A DNA stretch of 64,000 bases from Cerrena zonata (lineage: Eukaryota > Basidiomycota > Agaricomycetes > Polyporales > Cerrenaceae), in NCBI GenBank assembly GCA_038087015.1, contig JASBNA010000018.1, positions 434,001 through 498,000 on the forward strand. Direction: 5' to 3'. The first letter of the stretch is position 1; the number at the start of each line of letters is the position of its first letter. The notes below the pieces were generated by a model. The model was not told the origin of the DNA. It did no database searches and was given only the letters and a program-made list of their open reading frames with translations. Shown here in pieces: positions 46,802 through 58,580 of the stretch. The translations under genes and the position numbers were made by a program.

Positions 46802-49346
46802 ATGGCGGATGTCAACATGGGCTTCGCAGATGTAAGTATTATCCTTGCATACTTGAATTCCAGGCTAATTACGTCGCGTAGGAGGAAGACATGCTCCTTT
46901 TGTTCGATACAACGCCGGACAAGTTTCCATGGCGTGAACCTATAGCACACGACATTGAGAGACGAAGAGCTCAAATGCACGACGCGCTCATCTTCGACGC
47001 CCTATTGGCTCAAGGTGGCGTCAGAAGACCGCACACGCTTTACCCTCCACATGACAAGGAGTCGTTGCGGCAGCTCCTCGACGCGATCGATAATTCACGA
47101 TACGACACTCTGAAGAAGGACAATCTGGTTTACTTTCTACTGAAATGGCACGGAGATGAAAAGGCGCAGACGTTCAAGGAGCAGAAGTGTATGCCACCAC
47201 ATTACTCCGCTCTGGTAGACGCGTATTGGCTCCTTGACACAGGAAGTGATGTTCCGGTACGTTTTATACCGTATCTATACAAGTTGGAAATCATGAACTC
47301 CGCTTAGCGTGCGATATCTATACTGTCTGATGCGCGTTTGGGTCGTGAATGGCCTTCCAAAATTCTGCAAGCAATTTCCCTGGTGCCCGACCCGTATCCC
47401 CTCATCAGGAAGTACGTCCGTACAGTCGACCCTTCACTACAACAACCAGATGATCTTGACATGTACATTCTTGCACTCGCTGACGGGAGCTTATGGGAAG
47501 CCTGGCAATACCAAGCTACTTACCCCGAGGGTAATCCCATTCGATCGAGGCTTATCGAAAGGATACTTTATTGGTGTCTAGCACGTACGTCTACACGCGT
47601 TATTCGTCTGTGTTCTAATTATAAGGTTTTATATTGAACCATGTAGCAAAACCCAAGTCCAAGCCGCTTACCCAGCTTCTCGCGTTCCCACTTACCCCGT
47701 TTGAACAGAACCTAATCCAGCAGTACGCGCTAGAACCTCCTGAAGGATTCCCCTCAAACTCCATTCCAGCTCTGCAGAACCTTGTCTGCGTAAGACTGAT
47801 TCAGAGTGGCCATTATGCCTCTGCCATTAAACTAGATCGCCAGTTCTCCGTCAAATCAGGCGATGCTCACCGTAAGGCGGCCCATGAGCGAAGACAAATG
47901 ATGGATGAAATTTTAACGGTCATGCCTGTCATCGAACGAATGCTGCTGGAGCAAGAGCTGGAAAAATCTGGACACGGAAGCCAAGTTCCTGCGTCCTTAA
48001 ACGCGGATTCAGGAATATGGACACCACCTGACCTTACTATGTCTTGGGAGTACGTTCGCTCGCCAGGGGCCAGTATCAGTGCAGGACCATCTGCAAGGAA
48101 AGCCCCAAGAACATCAGATGTATTTATGGATTCACCCATACCCCAACGTTCTGGTGCACCACGTTTCGGTGGGTCCATTCCAGATCAACCAGAGCCTGTG
48201 CAATCGATTTCTGCTTCCAGGGGGCCAAGTGCACGCGCCCCCTCCGCGAAGACGCCCTCGAAAGGTGTTTCTGCTGGGAGGATACCACAGAACGCTTCCC
48301 CGTCTGCCCAGAATGCTTCCGCTTCCGTATCAGGCGTGAAATCCAAAATTTCATTGTTCGAGTCGGTCGGCAGTGCAAACAAGGCACGGAATGCATTCTA
48401 TGATCCGCCAATATCTGCAGGGAAGAAACGTTCCTTGGGTCAAGACGAGGCAAGGTCACCTCAAGGACCATCTGCTTCTTTCCGGACTGCCCCGGCTGAT
48501 ATTTCCAGTGTATCTATGACTGCTATCAACGAGCTTTTGGGCGATGACGAAGACGAGGAATATGTGGAAGAGGTGGAGGACGTAGAGATGGATGATGAAC
48601 CTCCTCGGCAAGAAGAGCCAGTCGAGGTCGAGGAGCAAGGTCAAACCGCAGAAGAGGAGGAGCCTGAATCCCAACCTGGACGGGAAGGCCTTTCGTTTTC
48701 CTTGTTTTATTCGTCATCTCAAAACACTTATACGTCTCCCAAACGAACAGCAAGAGCAGTCAGAACGGAGTCAGAACGGGCGGCGCCTTCAGGCGTACTC
48801 CCCGGCTCTTTTGAAGAAACTGAACCAGAATCACCTGCGTCACCCACTCCTGCACCCCTACCGACCCGGGCCGCACGCCATCCTATACCAGAAGTTGTGG
48901 TCAAGTCACCACAACGAACACGGATACCACAACCATCTACTCAAAAGACACAACCTGCTCCTGCTGTCCAGACACGTGGGAACGCAAGGCCACGTAGATC
49001 TACCAGGACGACGAGCGAGAATCTCAGTCGGCATATCCCTGGTGCTTTCGATGACGGCGATGACAACAAGGAGCCAGAAGAGGCTAAGGCCAAGCAAACA
49101 ACCACAGAAGAGGAAGACGTTGTTGCGCCTTTGCCTTCGGTCTCGACCGCACCTCGTAGAACTACGCGCAAGCCCAAAGTTTCGAAGGGAGACGATGAAG
49201 AGGAAAAGAAACCTAGAGTAACTAGGAGGTCTTCCCGTATTTCTGCTAATGGATCGGAGTCTCCAGAGTCTGGTTCACCTGTGAAGAGGAGAACAAGGAC
49301 TTCGACTACCGCGACTCCGAAAAAGACTACTAGGAAGCAACGGTGA
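46802..49346 (+). CDS. ELYS-like domain nuclear pore assembly protein
   Basis: Four exons (46802-46831, 46882-47256, 47308-47584, 47647-49346) give 793 aa. Residues ~10-330 form the alpha-helical ELYS-like domain: LLFDTTPDKFPWREPIAHDI, ALLAQGGVRRPHTLYPP, LVYFLLKWHGDEK, ALVDAYWLLDTGSDVPRAIS and RLIERILYWCLA. The remaining ~460 residues are disordered, with acidic runs (DDEDEEYVEEVEDVEMDDE) and a basic tail rich in RRSTRTTS-type AT-hook-like or nuclear localisation motifs. ELYS proteins link nucleoporins of the outer ring to chromatin during pore assembly. Yeast-type Ely5 is much shorter; the long basic tail may bind DNA (inference). Confidence 0.88.
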
Positions 49347-49645
49347 AACGCGTTAGTGCCGTCATCGTACCGTACAGGCTAGACTCTTCCCTGCTTGTCG
49401 TTGATAAGTACGAGGCTATGTGTTCAATTCACTTCTCCTTGCATATAAGTATACGTATACGCTCTCGTGTATGATGATCTCCATTCCTGTGTAATGTCCA
49501 TTGTTTATCGTGTAATTCATATCGGCTAAACTTCGAAATTTTTTGTGTTGGCTGTACCTTCTCACTACGTCGACTCCTCTCGACCCACTCCATCTTCCCA
49601 GTGGAGATCGTCAAACCGAGGAGAGGTGCCTTCATCTTTCCTCGG
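49347..49645. other. 3' region of the ELYS-domain gene
   Basis: No gene; presumed 3' UTR and spacer. Confidence 0.5.
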
Positions 49646-51362
49646 TCAAGCAACGTTCTTTCCCGAAATGTCTCCATAACTAACCCCCAAAGCCCTCTCG
49701 CTTTCTGGATCCGATATGAACGTTTGGCTGTGCCGACGCCTGATCAGAGAGTGGATGCCTGCCCCACCAGTCGTGGACAATGTCAGATATTTCGTGAAAG
49801 TTTCCCATGGTTCGTCCTTTTGGAATGTAGTGGAACAATCTAAATGAAGGAGATGAAAGCCTACATGACGCTTATGGCCGCCGTCAACGAAAATCACCTG
49901 CAGGTACTAAGTATGTCAACGTTCTATCGATAACACGCCACGAGTTGGAGGATGGGCGGAAGTTACCGGTTGAATGGTCTGCGTTGACGAGGCTGAGGCT
50001 GGCTGAGGGAGCAAGAATTGACTTGAGAACCCTCGGATCACACATGGAAATGGGAAATAAAAAATTCATATATGTAGTTGTTTACGTTCTACGACATGGA
50101 TTAATTATGCTGAGGTAGGCTGCACATGCCGCATATGATGGAGCAACGACTCCTTAAAATGCTGAGACAGGAGTCAACGATAGCAACCAACTGGCTTGTA
50201 CTTATGACGTTGGTAAGCTCGTTCCATTCTAGTACCGAAAGCGGTGTGAGTGCCCTCTCAACACCCTTGTTCAACGTGAAAAGCTCGGGTGAATTCATCG
50301 AATTGCATCACTAGCACACATGCGGTTGGGATAAGGTGGCGATCGTCACGACGAATGTGGCTAACAGGGGATGAACCAACGTGACGACAGGCAGTGGTAG
50401 TCCGAGATATTGTTTGCGATCACTTGAAAGGTCGGTACCTTGTTACTTTCCTGCGTTGTACACCAACTTTCATTTGAGGCCTACTAGTTGGTTCGAGTGC
50501 CAGTGATAACATTACGACAAATCACGTCATGGAAAGTAAGTATGCGAGGACCTGAATCTTTCAATGACCTACATTGATGCAGAGGTTGCTTGATAGTGCG
50601 ATCGACGCGGGTAGAAGAATGGTCTTCCAGGCCGCCGTAGGAAAGGGGTAACTTGGAGTCCGAAGGATGATCTGAGACCTGTTGTGCCGATCAGCCCCGT
50701 TCGATAGACTGACAAAGGACTTTTCATTCTGATGAAAATATGGGGACTTACAGACATGGTGGTTGGCAACGGCGGCCTATGAAGCAACGTGGAGGTACAT
50801 TCTAGATAGGAGAGAGATATTGTCTTTACACTCTGCTTCAAGTAGTGGCTGCGAACGCCTTCGTTTGCACTAGGCAAGCGTACAAATGCACGAGCTACAT
50901 ATATTCCAAATGTAGATGAAGAGCACTCACAGCCTATAGGCTTCTGTCATGTACATAGAGTTCGCGCCGCGAACTTTGTAGAGAAGAAATTGAAGAAATT
51001 GCTTCGTACGTTTGCAGTGTTTCATACCTGTCTTTGGAAAATGAAACGTCTTAATAGAATGTTATCATATATACATCAGAACAGGGAACCCAGTAGCTTA
51101 CTCACGTTGATGTATGAGGCTCAATCGTGTCACCCAAAATCGGATGTCCACTGAGCAGGAGAAATTCTTTACTACCACCGGTAATGAGAGTAGCATCAGT
51201 CGTGGTAATGAGCTCGAGGGTATGCCAATATTTTTTGGAACATGATATGCAGACGCAGTAGACTCGACAACCAGATATTCCGAGTCGGTTGCGCAATATT
51301 TCTTCACCGTCTAAGCCCTGCGAGAATATGTTTTTAGAGAGATTTCTCATCCGTAACCCCAT
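49646..51362 (-). CDS. possible multi-exon gene or relic, unrecognised
   Basis: Several minus-strand pieces look coding. At 51362-51110 an open frame contains ITTTDATLITGGSKEFLLLS and ends at a good donor (AAC, GTGAGT). Near 51030-50940 there is KQFLQFLLYKVRGANSMYM before GTGAGTG. At 50877-50569 the frame includes VKTISLSYLE. At 49900-49646 it reads VIFVDGGHKRHVGFHLLHLD after a CTGCAG acceptor. The phases do not all connect, so this may be a decayed F-box-type gene. No family is recognised. Confidence 0.3.
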
Positions 51363-52771
51363 TTTTATAACTCACCTCAAGCATGGTGGCAGCATGTATT
51401 CAAGGCTGTACCTACAATGGGGGTTGCCGCCAATGATCTGATGAACTTATCTAAGATTTGGCGTCTGTGAGTTAGAGTTAGACTTCCTTTGAGTCCACGC
51501 ACACTGTGACTCGGACTCACCGTTCTGATTTTGAGAGTGTTTTACACAGTCCCAGTTTTTTACTCGCTAACGACTCACTAAGTAGTTATGTGGCGACAGA
51601 ACTTAGTAGAATCTTTATTCTGAAAAAGCTTCTGACGCTGATGTCGCCACCTACTTCTCCTCCAAGGCCCACTGTAGTATTAAACCTTGGCAAGCAAAGT
51701 GGAAGGCAATGTTCGATTGTACTTCTAAATGAAAATATCGTGGACTAATGAGCTGATTGTTTGCGTGGATTTAAGTCGGCTCCTCAACTACGTCTTCTCT
51801 ATGATTTAGCGGCTCCAAGAGATAGGTAGCCAATAGTCATATAACCAACTTGCCAAATTGTAACGTATGCAGTGACTCTAAGCCTCTAATCCAGGAACTG
51901 CTATTTCAAAGTCCTGGCAACACTGTCTCTAGCATCCTGGAATCTGGAGCAACAAATGACTTTCTAATGAGTATTCTGCACGTCGAAGTGGAACTCAAAT
52001 ATCTTGAAGCCCGTACATCCTGTTTATATTGGTTGGAAATGAGGACTCCGAATCGCCGGGTACAGCGTCTTGTCGGATCAGCGGATCGGGTGTGCAAATC
52101 TGGATCGACTTCCGGTTTCTAACTGAATGTGGGAATCACTCCTATGTTTTCTCCAGTCTTGTCTGGACCATTCCAACCGAATTATTGCAATCCCAATAAC
52201 ACTGGATATTCACTCCTATATGCACTGGGCTCGGGATGTGTGAACCATTGTCCCTGCGCAGTCTCTTGTGGATGCGGAGCGGCTTCTAATGCCAGTGCTT
52301 GGGCTGTCTTAGTGCGTATTTCGCCGGATGGGAGTTCAAATACATACGCCCTTCGACTCTCGACATCTGATCCACTCAAGCTTGTCACTATTGCAGGAAT
52401 ACGTGCGTATCGCATCTATCGCCCCCATCTTCACATCGCCCTTCGTCCCGAGTCAATTCAAGCCTCGAAGATCAGAGCACCCTTGCCGCCTGTCTTCGCC
52501 TCATGGTAAACACGCTACTGCCTTGCTCTTTCATCACATTCGCTTCTAACAATTCTCTCGCATTACAGATATCGCAGTGAATCATATATTAAGCTGCATC
52601 CCTTTGTGCTGAGGCTCTTCTCATCCCAAGGGTGATCATCATCTACGCCTCTACTTACGACACGAGCTGACTCTGCGAGTTCAGGGTATATACTCCGGTG
52701 CTTGTAATCTTCTCGAGTCTTGACGACCTCCCATTATATACAAGCCTTTACCTCGTCGTCGAACTTCTACC
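51363..52771. promoter_or_regulatory. intergenic, promoter of the kinase gene
   Basis: ORFs on both strands (51850-52122 and 52129-52509, plus) overlap each other's shadows and have no recognised motif. TATATAC at 52735-52741 lies about 32 nt before the kinase ATG and is a candidate TATA box. Confidence 0.35.
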
Positions 52772-55700
52772 ATGGTCATGCATACCTCACAATTGACTAC
52801 ATCTTCGCCTTCGCCCCCACCCGTCGGCACTTTCATTGACAATGGATCTCTCCAACTCGTCGAGATTCTGGGTTATGGTGGATACGGTATCGTATACCGT
52901 GCCGTACCCACTATGCACCTCGGTCAGGATCGACCATCATACGCCGTGAAGTGTCTACCAGCGAAACGGCAGTCATCGTCGACTCTTTCCCGACATCGAG
53001 CACGTGACCCCCATCTTCATGAGACGCAATTGCACTCCCTCGCGTCCACCCCACCGCATCCCAATATCATCACCCTTCACAAATCCATCGTGGATCCCAT
53101 CTCACAGCATACTTACATCATTATGGATTTCGCACCCGGCGGTGATCTCTTCACCCAAATTCTTCACAAAAAGGCGTTTTTGGGACATGGTGAGCGCATC
53201 CGCAACGTGTTCCTCCAGCTTATCGATGCCGTCGAGCGGTGTCATGAGCGCGGCGTCTACCACCGCGATTTGAAGCCCGAGAACATCCTCTGTTGGGATA
53301 CCGACGAGGAAATCAAAAGCCGTCGCAGGAATTCCCAAGAGATGCGAGTTGCTTTGACTGACTTCGGTCTTGCTACACGGGAAATTTGGAGCAAAGAATT
53401 CAGAACTGGCAGTGTATATCACATGTCGCCTGGTTCGTATTTCCATTGTTTGATTTCGAATATCACCTACTGATACACGTTGCTCAATTAGAATGCCACG
53501 GACCCTCTTCTGCATCGACTACGTCTTCAGGGTTGGCAGGTTACTCGCCTCCTCAATCCGACCTGTTTTCCCTCGGAATCATCCTCCTCAACCTCATCAC
53601 AGGACGTAATCCATGGAAGTCCGCTGCTCCGAATGACCCAACATTCCAAGCGTACTGCCGAGAACCACAAACCTTCCTCATGTCGGTCCTTCCCATCTCT
53701 AGGGAGGTGAATGATGCGCTTGTTGGTACCAGCACTGCGTTCGGTGCATCTGGTGGACTTCTCAGCTTGACCCCATGTCATCGTCTTCCTGGTGGCTTTG
53801 CTGCCTTGAAGCGCCGGATCAGTGGGATCACCGAGTTCTATAGCTCTGACGTAGTATTTGAGGGTGGTATGGCTCGTTGTGGTTGGGAGGTCGAATCTGG
53901 GCCAGTCCCGGATGAGGAATCTGAAGACGAGGATGCTCATGGCAGCTTCGTTCGTGGACCCTCCGAAGTAGCTCAGGAGGAGGAGAACGTTCATGTTGAG
54001 GAAGTCGATCCCTCCAAACTTGAAGCCTGGCAAACGGAGGACCAAACGGAATCTACTTGGCAAAGCTCCAACCCTGCTTCACACTGGAGCGCTTCCACCG
54101 ATGGTGATTCCGAGATGGTTTTCGCTCACCACCGTCGGTCGTCGTTGTCATGGACCCCGACACCTGTAACTCCGAGATCCCACACCCCAACCTCTGTCCA
54201 CTTCACGATTTCTCGTTCCCGTTCACGGGCTTCCCGCTCCATCGTCTTTTCGCGTCCTTCACCTTCCTCAAGCGGTAGCGAGTACTCTTCGGGCACTCCG
54301 GAACCACCCCTCACACCTCCAGCAACATCCGTGGCAGGCAGACTGAGACTCCGTCTCAACACCAACCTGGGCTCGAACGCTGGGGCAGGATCCGGGTATG
54401 CTCAACATCCTTCTCCTGCATCACGTACCACTCTCGTCTCTCAGTCACCATACACTCTTCGCTCTGGCGTCTCGCCCATGGCTACTCACATCGTCACTCG
54501 CTCACCATACGCTCGTATCCAACCGAATTCTCCGTACGATACCACTACTATCCTCATGGAGCCCAATGGTGGTGATATTGAGGAGGAGATGAGGACGGCT
54601 ATCGAGATGGAAGATATGGGATACTGGCACGGTGGCGACAACGAGCTCATCCCTGTTCCGATGTCGGCAAAGTCTCCCTTAGACGAGCAACCGCTTCCGA
54701 TACCTAGGCGAGATATTGGCTATGGCGATTCCTTCTACGATTCGTCAACCGACAGCGAGGATGACCAGGAAGATGACGTCAGGATGAGTATGGCGAGGAG
54801 TTATGGTCCAGAAGATCCTTTGCCTCAGGTCAACATCATCCAAGACGTTGGCATGGAGTTCACGTACACCGACTTCTCATACGAGTATTCCTACTCTACG
54901 GCTGCTGACGGTCTTCAGGATGAGGCTCAGAACAACCGGATGTCAGTCATCTCGACATCGACCACTATCGCTACCGGTGTCGCTGGTGACGATTTCAACC
55001 GAATGTCGATCATCGAGACGCATAACCGAATGTCCATCGTTGCAACGACCCCTACCTCTGCCGTCTCTAACGAGAACAGGATGTCGATCATTCCCACCAT
55101 GCCGATGCCTATCCCTACCGTCTCAGGGGTTGTTCCTCCTGCACGACCCGAGTCGCCACTTCTAGGTCTTAGCTTCATGCCCTTACCCTCAACGTCAACT
55201 CAACCTATGACGATGCCAGAACCATCACCTCCCATCCCTATCCCCACATTCCGTGATGGCTCACACAAGTACCATGAAGCTGAAGCGAGACAGGAAGCCG
55301 CGACGTACTCCTTCCTGACCACTGACCCTTCCGCAACGAATGGAGATGAGACCTCTTCTTTCACAGTCCCATCTTTCACCCTTTCTGCTTACCCCTCTTC
55401 TTCATACGTCCCCACGACTCAAACGATAGGTCGTAATAGCGGCTTTGCTGGACCGAATGATAGCTGGTCTTTCTTCACCTCAAATGACCTTGATCTCGAC
55501 CTCAAGTTAGTTACTCCTATTTCACCCGCGCCCTTGCCAATCCGACCACCCCCAACGCCACCCTCACATTACTCCGCTTTCTCGAGGTCCTCGCGCTCTA
55601 GGTCCCGGAGACCGAGTCGTAGAGCCCGAGAGAGGACGATGGAGAGGAAGTCGCGTGCTATGGCCACTACCACGGGTGGTCCCACTCCCGTTCTTCAGGA

Positions 55701-56085
55701 AGAAAGAGAACTACGTCCGAGACGTTCGGCTTCTTCCTTTCTTGCCCTCAGTCTCAGCTCAATGGGACTTGGCGGATTCAGACGAAGTCGGGAAGAGTCC
55801 CCTGCTCCTCTCCCTTCCAATACGACGGGAAACGGGACTAAGCCGCCTCCTCCGACACCTGCATCCTCCAATCCGTCTACCCAGACTCAACCTCTCCAGG
55901 TTCAAGGCCAGTTCTCGACGCATTGGACACTCAGTACATCAGTGTCTATTTGCGCCGCTCGTGAACAGGCTCGGGGCCGCGAAACTGGAGAGATCCGGAG
56001 ACGACGCAGGCTGCGATCACCGTTGAGGGGCTGGTTCTCGCCTGGCAAGTTATTCGCTGCTGTCATGCCTGCGTCATCATCCTAA
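52772..56085 (+). CDS. serine/threonine protein kinase with long disordered tail
   Basis: Two exons (52772-53432 and 53492-56085) joined within the SPE motif give 1084 aa. The kinase domain occupies residues ~26-350: glycine loop GYGGYGIVYRA (34-44), catalytic Lys in YAVKCL (K60), HRDLKPEN (164-171, base D166), DFG (197-199) and HMSPECHG restored by splicing. An insert lies between VAIK Lys and helix C. The first exon's kinase lobes resemble the Ran1/Vhs1/Ksp1 group of fungal kinases. The ~730-residue tail is Ser/Thr/Pro-rich and contains four NRMS[IV] repeats between about residues 670 and 730, likely phosphosites. Substrates are unknown; roles of that group in nutrient signalling are general knowledge only. 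Confidence 0.93.
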
Positions 56086-56872
56086 GGCAATGACCTTTTT
56101 CTTCCCTTTCATAGTAGCTTGACGCTTCATTGTTGTATTCATACCCATTTGTTCATTTCGTTTGCATTTTGTTCGTCGCATCATCCACTCCCCATTGTTA
56201 TCATCATCACCCTGCATCCATACATACATCTGTGACATACATCACTCGCATTGCATTTTTATTGTATTCATTACCAACACATACAATTCCTTATTCTTTA
56301 TTGTAACTTTATTCGGTAGACCCGTACGCATTTGTTACTCTTCTTCATCTTCATTGTTACAACCCTCACATCCTGCATTTTCTTCGGGTTAGTTGCTGTT
56401 ATACTATGTCTGTTTTTATCACCCACCACACTTCTATGCTGTATCGTAAATGTATGTAGACATATGCCATATGCTTTCATCCTAATGATAGAAGGCGTTA
56501 ACAACCTCATATTGCGACGCAGAAAACTTGATATAAATAAACAACGGCCAGGGAGAGCATGAAAACATGATAGCATAGCAATACAATTCACTTGGAAACG
56601 TGCTACAGTTGTGTTTGCTAACTGCCTAGATGATGTCTACCTAGACGTCTTAGTACTTGAATGGAAAGCAGGATACTCATACTGTACAAATCCTCGAATA
56701 GGGACGATCATTAAGTTAGGATGGGGACTGCGTATGCAAGAGTAAAGATCATATCCGAGTCGTTGAATGATGACGCCCCTAAAACATAAAAGTTTCCCAT
56801 CGATGTGTATAGTGGAGAAGACATGAACATGGGTCGTAGTAGTCCAGTCTGATATCTAAATGTTGATCAGAT
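56086..56872. other. 3' regions of two convergent genes
   Basis: Pyrimidine-rich 3' flank of the kinase gene, with CATCATCACC and TTATTG tracts near 56200-56320. No gene is supported. Confidence 0.5.
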
Positions 56873-58010
56873 TCAAAATATCCTTCGAAGTAGGAATTTG
56901 AGAACCCCCCCTGCTTTTGCTTGTTGTCGAGGGAAGATTTTATGCGAGCGTTTGGTATAATTACGCAACTCTTCAACCGTAGAGAAGATAGGTACTGGGA
57001 TGCCGGATCGATGATAATCAAGAAGGTCAACGAGGTTGACATGATATGATTCAATTTTCTACACGGTGATACTCTTAGCGAAACGTATAGTCAAGCATGT
57101 ACGGGACTAGGGACATACCTGCTTGCATCCCTCCACCGATTCCGGGATTGGATGTATTCGCAAAACGGCGCAAAGGTATTGCCAAGATTCTAGTCTGTGT
57201 TCATCAGACCCGTAATCCTTGTTGAATTGGTCCACCATAACGTCTTCAAACTGCTCTTGAATGGTTCGATGGCGTGTTTCCGACCATCGGCGACCGTAGA
57301 ACCTCTGCAGTCGTGCAAACTCCTGCCTTGCAGGGGCTCTTTGATTGTAACGGAAGTCGGGAAATTGAGTGAAGAAGCGATCAATTACGGTGGCAGGATA
57401 GGGCGGAGCGGTGCATATTGGGCATGCATGGGTACAAATATCCTTCGGGGTCTGAACAAAACGATCAGCAGTACTGACATTGAAACAATGTGAAACTCAC
57501 TGTAACATTTCCACCCTCTGTGGAGTGTCCCTCCGACGCTCGATTACCTTCTACACCACCAAGAGGTAACGGCGTCACGTTGAAAGATGGTCGAGTGTTT
57601 TGTGCTAATGCAAGCTCATTGATAGATATTGGCAAGGGCACCCTTCCAGGTACATCCTCAAACAAGCATTGGATCTATAAGGTATTGTGTTCATTTTTAT
57701 CTGTAATACGACGTTACCCATAAGATCGACCCTGTACAATACATACCACCACAGGTTTCCTCGACTCCTCCTCTTCTCTTTCCCTCAGACCCCTAAGAAT
57801 ATTTTGCATTCGCCGTTCATATTGCTCCGGTGTAAGATTGCTCGGCTTTATATTGCTGTCTGGAGGAGCCAATATAAACTTTGGGGACTGAGAATCATAG
57901 ACAATGGTGCTTGTACGCGGAGGGAAAGAGGATGAGGGGAAATGTGCTAAGGGTGATACGTATCCATTTGTCCCTAACCATGAAGATTCCGGCTTAGGAT
58001 CAACATCCAT
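56873..58010 (-). CDS. VNIxDL family protein, copy E (fullest copy)
   Basis: Four exons (58010-57747, 57674-57501, 57451-57119, 57058-56873), all junctions phase 0, give 318 aa. The first two exons add ~146 residues absent from copies C and D, with a predicted coiled stretch (YERRMQNILRGLREREEEE). Exon 3 starts with CTHACPICTAPP, a possible zinc-binding C-x3-C-x2-C cluster. The core is DRFFTQFPDFRYNQ, EFARLQRFYGRRW, VMVDQFNKDYG, LESWQYLCAVLRIHPIP. The final exon has YHVNLVDLL, FSTVEELRNYT, IFPRQQAKAGG and VLKFLLRRIF. Function is unknown. All motifs are intact and splicing is clean, so this copy best represents the family. Confidence 0.85.
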
Positions 58011-58580
58011 GGGACATGGTAAAAGGTTTAAACGTTTGTGGCTGTTTGTTATCTTCCGCTTAATTCCGCTTAGATTCGTGAAATACGTTATGTAATATCA
58101 TAATTCCGGAGCGTCCTAAGCAAGTAACAGCCTAAGCATCTCGCCCGATTTTTAGGCATCTACTTATAATCTAGTTGAGTTTCAGGGTCCGTAAATCTTG
58201 TTTGTACTTGTGTGCCTCAAGCACCTATCATGTTACCTTTCTGGGATTCAGAATATTGACTCAGTCCACCACTTGTGTCAAATAAGTACTACCCCCAAAT
58301 CTTAGTTCATAGCATGCTAAAGACAAACAGTTGAGTAGTCAGTATTGAAAGAAGCAGGATACGGTTGAAAAGGACCTAGGACTTTCAAGTGAGCAACAAG
58401 TGAATGTACAAATTCTGGTTGAATGGCCCCAAGTTGACTTGGTAAATTTCACTTACGGTGCTGAAAGTGAATGTAAGTAACTTTTATAAGGCGTAAGTGA
58501 GTCATGTAAATGAAAACTGTTAACCATCCTACTGGTTGTGTCCAATGCCACATATAATTCACTCCCCAAATCACTCAATC
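58011..58580. other. intergenic
   Basis: Upstream region of copy E and 3' flank of the F-box gene. No ORF with support. Confidence 0.5.

Noticed and set aside
48592..49221. 209-codon ORF in another frame of the ELYS-domain gene
   Set aside because: It overlaps the disordered, repetitive tail of a well supported gene; such shadows are usual in Arg/Ser-rich sequence.
53527..54063. 178-codon minus-strand ORF
   Set aside because: It is antisense to the kinase gene.
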